Assembly (NCBI GenBank): GCA_936440205.1
Contig: OW387134.1
Coordinates: forward strand, 15,912,908 to 15,976,907
Direction: 5' to 3'
DNA length: 64,000 bases
Source of the DNA: Lepidonotus clava
Taxonomy: Eukaryota; Annelida; Polychaeta; Phyllodocida; Polynoidae
In this document: one piece after another, positions 23,953 through 34,931 of the stretch
How the letters are laid out: the number at the start of each line of letters is the position of its first letter
How positions within the stretch are numbered: the first letter of the stretch is position 1
Program-made: the position numbers and the translations under genes
The notes under the pieces: generated by a model
Databases searched by the model: none
What the model was told of the DNA's origin: nothing
Seen by the model: the letters and a program-made list of their open reading frames with translations, nothing else

Positions 23953-26900
23953 ATGTCCGGCCAGGTAAATATATGATCATAATAGTTTTGATCGTGTTTT
24001 TTGTTAGTATAAGACTTAAGGGCTATAGCTCATTATGCTTTACAAGTCTCATTGTAACATTTATAGCGTGTAACCGTACATAAGGTCACGCCGTACTGTA
24101 ACTCCCCTTTTATCGCTCACTGTACGTGCATTTCATCGAATCCATGTTGATGAACTTCAGTCATTTGCATTAACGCCAAAAGCGTGTACAAATGTTAAAT
24201 TTCTCATAATGAAATCTGTCCATGTAAGAACCCTTCGACATTTGTTTTTTGAGTATGTAATTCTAAAATGGCCTAGACATTTTTGTGTTTGCTATGTTGG
24301 TGCATTATTGTAACCGTCTTGCATGGTGTGACATCAAAAAGTTTTTATAAAAATCTAGAAACTCGGTGGATTGACAGTGACTTAGGCCCCCCGCCACTTA
24401 GGCCCCGTCACTTAGGCCCACTGCTCTCACGGGAGGTGTTGGAGCACAGGTCGTCAGCTTTCACGCCCCTAGGTCCGCGAATTTACTGTTCATTGATGCC
24501 TAACCAAATTATTATTTGGTCATTTGAAGATAAAAAGAAAAAGCATTTACCAATCGTATACCCATCACATCTTCTGTAATCATTCAAAAAAAATATAATT
24601 AAGATTTTAATGTTAGAAAACCTATGTGGAGGTAGTAGTATGGGTGACAGCCTGCCCTGGGGTGACTCCCCTGGGGGCCTAAGTGACGGGGCCTAAGTGG
24701 CGGGGGGCCTAACTGATTGGCTACCCCTAGGTGCAGTGTGTAAATAATGGATAAAAATGCCTATAAAAGAAAAAAATAGGAAATGCCCTATTCTTAGCCC
24801 ATGACTCACTTATTGTGGTACATCTAACTGATCGCCCACTAAACGAATCCTAGTGTAGACTCACTATATAGACGTAATAGAATCATAAATAAGGCCAACG
24901 TTATTTTAAAATAGTTTTCCTAAGAGTCCATAGAATGAAGAATAATTAGACCAAGTTTCTCTTTAAAAATAAATATATTAATTTCCTTTTTATCCACAGC
25001 TAATAAATATCAGTTCTGAACTGAATGGGTTTTCTAGTTTGTCATAACTAAAAAAAAAATAGTTTAATTTAAAAATAGTTTTATTTAAAACACAGGCTGT
25101 TACTCCATTTCATGAAATGAAATACAAATATAATTATTCTTTTTCAGAAACGTCAGCGAGTTACAAGCCTCTATGATGGGCGAGTTACAAGCCTCTATGA
25201 TGGGGATGAACGTGACCGAGTGCGTGCACCTGCCCGTAAAGTAACAACTACGAAACAAAAACGGCCACCCAACCTCGCTAAGCCGAGGGAACCGTCGGTA
25301 CCCCAAGAACCGCTGCGATCACCTACCCCCACGTCAGAGTCCTCCAAATCTGCACGAGACCCACTAGACGACAGTGTTCAAGACCCTGATTATGAACACA
25401 AGTCCAATGGGACTGGTAGTTCATCTGAAAGAGACATTCATGAAGACGTTCGCATACCTTTGTCGCAGTCATCTGGGCGAAAGTTGAAGAGACAGAGGAA
25501 ACCTCGTCAACGATCATCAACCGTACAGAAAGCAAAAACGAAAAGGCAGCGTGGTCGTTACTGGTCGGAGGACGAGTTGATCCGACTGTTCAGGTCAGCA
25601 AACTACTACAAACGTGAACTGAAAGGGCCATATAAGTTTGTAGGAGACGCATCATTCCAGAAGAGACTTGGCCGCCAACGTATAACAAGTAAGACAACCA
25701 TGCTTTAATTAATTTTAATATAGTAATGTTTATTTTGTCCCCACCCAAAAAAAAAAAAAAAGTCAAATAAAAACTAAATTTGGATATTAATTAATTTCAC
25801 AATTTTGATAACTACAATTATATTCATGTATATAACACATGTAAACCATGTTCAGTAATTTCGACACTCAAAAGTGTTTCCAATGACAAATGCAATATTA
25901 CAGTATGTGTATGTCACTTCAAGTAGTCTACAATGAAACTAAGCGTTCCTGATTAGCATAAATTGACATTCAATATTAAAAATTTATGCCTTCCATTCAT
26001 TGCTAAAGTCACAGTATACTTCAATACTCTGAAACTGTCCCCATTTTCAAACACTTTGTAATGAGTTTTATAACTTAAAATTGCAGATGACGTCAATGAC
26101 GAACTTCCCAAGAAAATGTGGCGCACGATGGAAGAGGTAAAAAACAAACTCAGCCACTACCAGACAGCTGCAAAGAAAGAAGTAAGACCTCTTTACGTAA
26201 CTATTGTCATTCCTAGTTAAGTAAAACATGTATACATTGAAATAAAATATATATATAGTACTGACCGAGGTGGGATATCAAAAAAGTTATTCCCTGGCTG
26301 TTCAGAGTCAAGGGCCGTAGCGTAGCAATAAACTCACCTCCTTTGTAATTTATCTAGAGACAAGAAACTCACCTCATTTGTAATTTATCTAGAGACAAGA
26401 AATATCTTTACCTGTTGTTACTTTGGAATATTTGATATTATCCATAGATTATGTAGAAACCTAAAGGAAATTAAGTTTATATCTTGATAATCAATTAACT
26501 AATATTATCATAATGAAACACATAATTGTTAATCTTTTCTTAATCACCGTCAATGTAATTAGGTCTAGCATGCAAGGCTTCTTAAATATTCCTGTCCTAT
26601 TAACGGGTACTTTGTTATACGAGAATAACAGAACCTAAAGAACATTTTTATTTATTTTTGTTTCAGCACGAGGACCTCTTGAAAACCTATGGTTACTCTG
26701 GTGCCGATAACATTCCCGATGATGAGCAGCTGCGGGAATCGGCGTGCCTGGCTTTAGAATTCACAGGTGTGGACTGTGTGATGGGTGAGTTTAACAGACC
26801 TTTTTATTTCATTGTTCTTGAATTGTATTTTCTTTGGGGGGGGGGGGGGGGGGTTCAATAGAGGTCTGAGTGCAGCAATTTTTATTTTTGATTTAAAATA

Positions 26901-29900
26901 CTTTGTCCTCCTTCTTACTGAAATAAAGATTGTATATCTGTTTGTCAATGTATCACTGTATTTAAAATACGTTAATAACATTTTTGGTTCTCTGTAAATG
27001 ACTTTAAAATAAAGTAGTACACCTATATCTACAGTATATACTTTACCAAAATTTACTCTACCTTTGACTTTAATTTTAAATTAAGAAAGACTTTCCTTTT
27101 AAACTATACCTATTAATTTATTATTTGTACATTGAAATCTATTTTAGGTATCCCTGGGTTGCAGCCTGCATCACTTCGGCCCAAACCACCAAGCGCGTTT
27201 AAAGAACCCAATCCACGAGAGCTGGTCCTCCATGAAAGAATGATTAAAAAAAGGAATGAAGTCCGCACAACTACTTCTGCGACTGTACATCCACAATCGT
27301 CAGCAACAAGTTCATCGACAAAACCCTCACAGCAGTCGGTTCAAGACAAGTCTGAGTCAGAGGTGGAGGAAGATGAATCATATGACGCTTATGGACGTCC
27401 AATTTATACACAAAGAGGACATGTTTCCCGTCGAAGGACATCAGATCCCATCGAGCTATGGAGCCGAATCGGTTCTTCTGAGAAAAAAAAAACTGACAGG
27501 GTGGAAACCATACATGGTAAGAAATCTCGGAAACAAGTCTTTCCGGTCAACCAACAGGCAGAGAAAGAACATGTTGCCATTAGAGACGAGTCGGTTCAAT
27601 CCAGTCTCTTTCAGCCATCTGGACAAAGCATGACTGTGGAAAGCACTCCTGAACTGGCAAGACAACTTAGGAAAGAAATTCAAAATTTCTCATTGGGTTC
27701 GTCAGCACCTGGGGATACACTACCAGATCTGAACGATACTCCAGAGTATAAAATTAAGGTAGAAAGACGGACATCTGGAGGTCAGTTCGACCTTGATTCA
27801 CCGATTTTGCCACCAAGACAAAGCAAGTATTTTCCACCCAGTGCCCGTAAAGATCAGGAAAGGGCCCTCAAGATAGCTGCAGAAAGACAAACGAAAAAAC
27901 CAACATCGTCAATGTCTCACCGACTTCCAGAAAGATCTCAAGTGCAGAAAGTCCAGAGGGAAAACACAAATGTAACAAAAACTGATTCAAAAAAGAAATT
28001 GTGGTATCCAGGTCAATTTGTGAAAGGTCAATCTCCTCTAAGAGTAGTGGAGGACGACCCCTTCGCCGCAGAAGAGACCGACTCTGATGCCGAAGACCTA
28101 AATGAAGAAAACACCGCTTACCTAGAAGAGAGTGATGATCTCAACCAAAATTTGAATCAAAACACACCCGATAATATTAAATTCCGGCCATCACAGACAA
28201 GTTCGACAATCAAGGAGGACAGGCAACGTGGTGATGCGGATAAAGAGGAAACATCTGCTGAACAACATGGTGTGGGTCACAAGGCCCAAGTCAGTGAAGA
28301 AGACCTTAGTTATAGAATATTGAAGTTAAAATGGCGTGAAAATGGAGCACCAAAAAAGAAAACTGATCGTGTAGAACCTGTGGCCGGCCAATGTTCTGAG
28401 GCAGAGAGTGATCTCGACAAGGACAGTGTTAAATTGGTCCCCGAGGATGAAGAACATGCTAACGAAGGTGACGGTGAAGCCGATTCACAGGAAGAACAAA
28501 GCTCCGTAGGTCACGTGTCAAATGACATGGAAGGTCAGACAGCCGGACGTGACCGGCCTGACCCAGGTGACTCAGATGTGCATCGGAGCAACGCAAAGTG
28601 CCTTACTGAAATTCGGGCCGAACTCCTGGAGGTGCGAAAGGTACATTCTCAAATGACTGAGGCCATGGAAAAGACCAACAACAACATGATCACTATTTTA
28701 AATAAGATGACGAATGTCCAGGCAAACTCAACCGCAGGTATAGCATAAATTCTTTTAACATATACAGATATAAAGAAAACCTTGTCATATTGATTTTTAT
28801 TTACAAGTAAGGTCAAGTTCACAATTGAATGAATTTAACTTTCAATTTTGTTCAAGTGCCATACCAAATATGAGAAAAGAAAAGATTAAATTAAAGAATA
28901 CTGATTGATTATTCCAGTACATTTATAATATGCCAAAGCGATGACACTAAAAAAGTAAAATATAAAAATTCTAAAGAAAAAAACAATATCAAACCAAATA
29001 ACTAATAATGAGATAAGTTTACTTTTGTTATTTATTGTGATTGAACGCCAAATGTATTTTTTATGTTATTGCTTAGCTTCTTTTTCAGATAAGGCCTTAC
29101 TTATTGGCTATTACTAATAGATTGTTATTATTTTCAAATGCCATTCAGTTCTCAAGATGGGTCTCAACGCCTTCGTCGAGTACAACATGACAACAGTTGG
29201 GACCCAAACCATTCTTGGAGAAGGGAAGGTACCCCTACCACGTATAGACAATAGAACCGGTGATATATTTTTGGACACAACTCAATTCATTGTCACTGAT
29301 TTTCTGAACTCCAAACAGTCAGATGTTGGGTCAACTGGGAAAGGAGATAAAAGAACAAGTAGTGCAGCGACAGGTGTAGCAAGTACAGAGAACGAACAGG
29401 TCGGTCAAGTGTCAAGTCAGGAACCTGGCAAAGTTGGTAAAACTATTCATGTGCCAAGTTCTATTCCAGAAGTACCGACATCTTCAGGCGGTGACGCACC
29501 ACACTCTTTGCATGGGAACCGACTTCAGACACCAAGCCATGCAGTCATAACTGAACATCAACTGGCCGTGGAGGGGTCAAGTGCCAATCTCGCCACGCCA
29601 GAAAGTACACCTGCAAAACCCGGAAAATCGGGCTCGGCGCGCACTAAACTGAAACCACAGGAGTTTGAGACTCCAAAACAAGAGACACTTCACGAACAAG
29701 GCAGCCACGTTTTATCTAGTGGTTCTAAGAAGCATAACAGATGTAGACCTTCAAAGGCTCCTTCACCTGTCCCACTACAGACAGGACAGGTACAAGTAGG
29801 TGCCGAGACAGTAGAGGCGCCACCTGCCAAAAAAATTAAACAGGAAACAGGACCAGGGTTGAATTTAGGTAAACCAAGACAACGCTCATCTTCTCTCCCT

Positions 29901-30515
29901 GGTAACTATTCCAGTGTAAATGTGTCCATTGGTTCGAAGACACCTCACCAACCCCAAATAGAAACACTTCTGCAACCGACATTGCCACCACTGATGGACA
30001 TGTTAAGGCCCAAAAGAACTTCACCTCCCCATCGATCCACCCCGGCACATCAGGAACGTAAACAAGCTGTGGATAAACCGAGTTATGGTGGACCTAACGA
30101 TCAAAGACACAAACAACAAGACGTTCACGCAGGGTCAAGTGGCAGTTCGAAAAAAAAGAAAACACTTGCACATGTCCAGTGTGCCCAAAAAAATGTAAAT
30201 GTGCTTCTATCAAGCGAAGGCGCTACCTCAAAACTGAAGAGTGTAGTACAGACAGTTCCCACGAACGTAGAAGGTAGATCTGTCAACGTAGTAAAACCTG
30301 AAGTGGTCCAAAAGCGTCGTAGACACTCTCCACCCCCAGGGGCACAAGTAGTGATACTGAGTTCCCCAACCGATTCGGCTGAAGAGGGACAAGTCACGAG
30401 TAAAAAAAGAAAAGTACGAGATGTTGGAAAGGGTGATACACAGGCAGAATCTCGATGTACCCGTAGTAGGAAAGCAGGGGTAAGCACACGTGGAAAAAAA
30501 GGAAAAAATAAGTAA
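23953..30515 (+). CDS. Giant SANT/Myb-like accessory protein of element A (1240 aa)
   Basis: Six exons with consistent phases: 23953-23964 (MSGQ), 25148-25688, 26087-26181, 26667-26784, 27148-28737 and 29149-30515. An N-terminal basic region leads to RGRYWSEDELIRLFRSAN, a SANT/Myb-like start, continuing over two introns to MWRTMEEVKNKLSHYQ. Then comes a block ending LLKTYGYSG, NIPDDEQL and GVDCVMGIPG that matches element B's protein. The remaining 1000 residues are mostly low-complexity, Ser/Glu/Lys/Gln-rich, with several basic clusters. A short coiled-coil-like stretch (LLEVRKVHSQMTEAMEKTN) spans the junction of the last two exons, and the tail RSRKAGVSTRGKKGKNK is basic. PIF/Harbinger elements typically carry a second Myb/SANT gene whose product helps the transposase bind DNA and enter the nucleus. 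This one is far longer than usual, and the extra function is unknown. Confidence 0.85.
24381..24713. mobile_element. MITE inside intron 1 of the A accessory gene
   Basis: Inverted ends of about 40 bp are made of reiterated CTTAGGCCCC-like units (left CTTAGGCCCCCCGCCACTTA; the right is its complement). TGA flanks it at 24378-24380 and 24714-24716, consistent with a 3-bp target duplication. It is 333 bp long with no coding capacity. This is the third level of nesting: MITE in A in B. Confidence 0.8.
25157..25204 (+). repeat. 24-bp in-frame tandem duplication in the A accessory gene
   Basis: CGAGTTACAAGCCTCTATGA plus TGGG occurs twice in a row, so the residues RVTSLYDG are doubled near the N terminus. 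The copies are identical, so the event is recent. Confidence 0.85.
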
Positions 30516-32077
30516 TGTCAAACACAAAACTATGTAGCCCCTGGAAATAGATTAACAACCTTGTTTATAAGTTAGTGGCAAGGTTTCAACGCGACCGTTA
30601 CATATAAAACCTTAAAGACCCTGAGACAAGTTTTTAGCATGCGATTCTAAAGCAGGCAGTGAGAATAATGTAAAAAATAATTATGTTGGTATATGTATGG
30701 AGCTCCATACCATAAATGGCATGTTAGCACGCCCCTTCTTATCCCCGTTTCTGGGTCAAGCAAGCAGACCACCCAGGGCACTGTCCACTCAGGGTTGTGG
30801 CCATGTTGTGACGTCAGCTGGGTTACGATTTCATTGGGTCAAAGTATACTTTGTACAGAGAATGTGCGTACACCCACTTCTGATATTGACAATGAACATA
30901 ATATATGAACGCAGAAAAGAGATTGTTGGAGTATAACAATATAGAATTAACAGCAGAGAGGTATAGAAACGTAGTGAGGTATTGAACCCTACTGGTTTGG
31001 AGAGTATATAGACAAGGGAGTTTGTTTTTTCAGTCGGACAATTAAAAGGTACAACCCCAAAAAAATTATAAAGATAATAATATTTTGAACAACATTACAG
31101 TAACAATCGAAGTGGATGTTAAAACATGGACCATAGTAACGGTTTACGGAATTAAAGGAAAACAATTTTTATGGTCGAACATTAAAAAGCAATTTAGGAA
31201 TTTTTTCAAAATACTTTTTCAAAGCTAACAGAATTTGGCAATTACAAAATAAATTTGAGATTGTTATGAGACTTGTTGGACCAGTTCAGTTGAAGAAGAT
31301 TCGGTCTTTTGCTGGTCTGAAAAGATATTAATGTACGAGTGAACACATTCCAAACTTTGCTAAGTACATGATGGTATTATATATCTTTGTTTTGTTCTTT
31401 TCGTAGATAGGTTTCAAGAATGTTTACTTTCTATTGTTTCTTGTTTAATTGACAAAAAAAGATGTGACTAGTCAATCAGTAGAGTTTATTTTTGTTACTT
31501 TGTTCCTAGTTATAGCATAGTAAAGCGAGATAATACATCTCCACAGTGTGAGAATGAAACTTTACTTCAGATAAAGTTCTATGTGCGACTGTGTATGGTA
31601 CTTAACTTTTCCTCAGAAAAAAAGGACATTCCAAATGCCTGGTGCTCATGTATAATCGTAATAGTTACACTTTTCAATGGTTGATTTTCTATCAGTCTTT
31701 GAAAAAAGAAAGTTTCAGACTAAAACCATTGTGATATCAACATCCATTAGTGTAGTAAAATGTTCTGTGACTTGGTGTTACTGTTAGTTTAACTTATTTA
31801 ACGTACATATGCATGTTTTGGAGAAAGTAACACGTGATTATGTTTCTAAAGTGCCTCAATATATAGAAATACTGTACTAGAAACATGAAAGACGGATTGA
31901 TCGTTAACATTTGGATCCAGGCGTTTAAAAATATTATCTTTTCAACATCTTATAGACAGTATTATTTGAATAATTTATATAATTTGATTTCTTCTTACAC
32001 AGTAAGAGAGAGAACGTTCACGATACATGTCAACATGTTTGTCGCTGTAGCAGAAATTGGTTCCTATAGTTTAAAAT
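30516..32077. other. Intergenic between the two convergent genes of element A
   Basis: AT-rich, with no convincing gene. It holds the 3' ends of both genes. Confidence 0.5.
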
Positions 32078-34569
32078 TTAATGTTCAAAGTGTTCTGTGA
32101 TGTAGTCGATTCTGGCCAGGTTTAGACCACCTCTGCCACCGCGTTGTCGGTCCGACACAATCTCTGGATCTGGTTGTCCACGGCCAGGGCCATAAAACGG
32201 GACGTTGTCGGGGTCTCGGTCAACGACTAACGGTGTGTTTTCACGCTTGGCCACGTTGTGAAGGCAGCAGCAGGCCACGATGATTTTACCGCAAACATCC
32301 GGGGTGTGCAGCATGTAGCCTCCGGAGTCGCTCATCACCCTGTAATACAAAAGAGAATAGTAACATTCGATTACAATGAGAATTTGTCGTTTATGATTCC
32401 CTGAAACAGTCCAGTTGAGGGATATTAATATAAAGTTCATTATTTACTTTTCAGAATTTTTTGATTGGACAATTTCTTTTTCTGACACAAACATGTTGGC
32501 ATATACGAGTTTCAGGAACCATGAAGAGTACTTTAAATACAGAAAATGTTGTTAGGTACGACAATAATTTCTGAGATTAGGATATTAGACATTAGAAAAT
32601 AACATATTATATATTTTGGTTTTCATGTACAACGAGGTGCTGCAAACATCATTCAAAATTGAATTTAACGTCATTCTGGGATTGTTGACCGTGATTATTA
32701 ACACAACTATATTTTTACCTGAACCGATTCTTTAAACAACCAAACGTGTTTTCCACCACCACACGCGTGGACCTGTGCCACTCGTTGAAGTCCACGTCGG
32801 CTTGTCGGAGGGGGTTCATCACGGGCACAAAGAGGTAATCCCTTTGTGGATACCTAATGGGTTTTAAAAGTAATTGTTTTTAAACAATTTAGTCTCTTTT
32901 GAATGATTGACATGCTGAGTTTAGTAACGTTATTGTCTGTTGTTTGTTTATGAATGTTACTATGTGATCGTGGAGATTAACAAGATTGTTACCTTGTGAT
33001 CGTCACCTTATAATATCTCTTCGTGTTTGAACAGTTGTTGTTTGACTAAAAAGAATTTAAAAATGTTCAATAAAGATTATAAATTCGAAAGAAATTGCTC
33101 TTGATTTTTGTTAGTGTATGTTCTTTTTTTATTTTCATTAACTTAATTGTAATTACCCATTGTCACCCAGAAGGAAGTGTTCGCCGAAAACACCATTTTC
33201 CCCATCCCTGCAGATCTCGGTGGTGCTTAACACACCAGCGTCGTTACAGGACCCAGGCCAGCAGGGGTCGACATGTAGAATTCGCTGGTATGCATCAGCG
33301 ACAACCTTTAAGAAATGGATATGTTAACGTTTAGTTAAAGGGATAATAATATTGATTCTGAATGATATTTTTGTATAGAATTTCTCCTTAAAGTGAAAGT
33401 TAGGCCTAAAGTTATAGATTGGTTTTATTCATGAGCGAAATATTTAATTTCTTTTTTTTTTTTTTTTTCGGGTTTATTACTACTACTGCACATACAACAA
33501 GGTTCGTGTTCTTCCACTTGATTGTTGGATAATGATGATGTAGGTACAAATAGATGAACAATATCAGATAAAAGATGCTAGACAATTTAACGAACATACA
33601 CCGAAAGACAATACATTTATTGTATATTTCTAAATTGTTAGAGGCACTATAGGAAACACTTACCAGCACATTCATACTATGGTACTGCTTCCGATTAACG
33701 TACTGGTGTTCCACCTCCGGGTTTGGTCTACGTATAGACACGTGAGTACCATCGATGGCACCAAATACCCGTGGGTAAGGACCAAACCGGGCCTCGAACT
33801 CATCGGCTCTGTCCTCACGGGCCTCGTGGGAGTAGGGGAAGGTGATGTACTCCTGCTGGTGTCTGTAAAAGTACTCTGCCACCTCTAGGACAGCTCTCGA
33901 GACTGTGGTCTTCTGAACCCCCTGAAAATCGCCAACGCAGGTGTAGTCTGACCCAGTAGCGAAATACCTGAGTGCAAGGCAGAACTGAAAAATAATTTAA
34001 ATAATTATAATTAGGCTAAGTTATTATCAATGGAATTCTCAATTATATGGACATATTGGTAGAGATTGTTTAAAGTAAAATAAAGCAAAGATGTGTCGTT
34101 TTATTTTTTTGTTTTTGCAACAAATTGATATTTCTTTATTTTCTTATTCTAAAAAAACATTATCAAAAAATATAGGACTATTTACGTTAAAAGAAACATG
34201 TTCTTATTTTCTTTTGAGGATTATTTGGTTCATTTTGGAACTCAGTATGGCAATTATGCGACGCGCTCATTATGGCACTTATGCGACGCGCCAAAATTCT
34301 ACTAATGTAGAGGTATTACAGCTGTCATGACCTACTTATTCACAATCAACAATAACACATTGAATACATACTCGCTCTGGAACTGTGATTCCGCCGCCCT
34401 GGCTTGTTCCGGCCGTCGAACAAAATCCCGCATCGAAGTAGGCCTTGGCCAACCGCTTCACTGTAGGCTTCCTCAGGCGGTAGCGAGACAAAAACTTTGC
34501 CTTACTGAAGCGGGTAAAGGGGTTTATTCGAGGATAAACCTCCTTCTTCTGTCGACGTTTAGGTGCCAT
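32078..34569 (-). CDS. PIF/Harbinger DDE transposase of element A (HARBI1-like, 354 aa)
   Basis: Five exons on the minus strand with matching phases: 34569-34372, 33984-33664, 33305-33157, 32853-32719 and 32339-32078. The N terminus MAPKRRQKKEVYPRINPF is basic. Exon 2 has a helix-turn-helix-like stretch (GVQKTTVSRAVLEVAEYF) and the first catalytic Asp in FGAIDGTHVSIRRP. Exon 3 has the second Asp in GSCNDAGVLSTTEI and the conserved LLGDNG. Exon 4 has the catalytic Glu in VVVENTFGCLKNRFR. The last exon has the usual CCCLHNV. The protein ends EHFEH. The order and spacing fit the DDE_Tnp_4 fold of PIF/Harbinger and vertebrate HARBI1. No frame break is seen, so the gene could be active. Confidence 0.93.
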
Positions 34570-34931
34570 GTTTATGTACGGTCGACAGCTGACAGTAGAT
34601 CACATGATAGCTAACAACCAATGAAAATGAACCGCCATTTTCCCGCCAATTTACAAATTATTCACAGAAGTAAAATGATAGGTTTTTAAGGATTGAGTTA
34701 AAAACATTATCCCTACAACGATGTCCTTGTTGCGTAGAATTTATTATGCGACGGGGTTTCTCGCTGTTGCGAGGATTGGCACATTTCAAAAACAAGGAGA
34801 GAAAAAAACAGCGAGGAAAAAACAAATCCATCCTTAATCGCTCCCTCTTGCGAGAGTTTGGTTATGCGACGGGCCACAGAGGAAGCAGTACTTTATGAAT
34901 GCTGATTTTAACATTTATTCTCTTACATAGC
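34570..34931. promoter_or_regulatory. Head-to-head interval between transposases of A and B
   Basis: Only about 360 bp separates the divergent start codons. It contains A's right terminus (34861-34876), A's subterminal block, and about 52 bp of B sequence before B's ATG at 34932. Any promoter for B's transposase must now be in these bases or come from A; the original upstream DNA of B is 11 kb away. Confidence 0.6.
34742..34876. repeat. Right terminus and subterminal block of element A
   Basis: The inverted end GTTATGCGACGGGCCA stops at 34876. Just inside is TCTCGCTGTTGCGAGGATTG, continuing GCACATTTCAAAA, a direct copy of the left subterminal block. TTATGCGACG also recurs at about 34255-34290. 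Confidence 0.75.

Larger units (their letters stand above)
23533..34876. mobile_element. Inner PIF/Harbinger-like transposon A (11.3 kb), inserted in B
   Basis: Perfect 16-bp inverted ends TGGCCCGTCGCATAAC are flanked by CAG at 23530-23532 and 34877-34879, a 3-bp target duplication. Two convergent genes lie inside: the accessory SANT-like gene from the left (+) and the DDE transposase from the right (-). Both open frames are intact across all predicted splices. PIF/Harbinger elements usually make 3-bp duplications, most often TWA, so CAG is a variant. Intact ends and genes suggest a young insertion. Confidence 0.9.
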
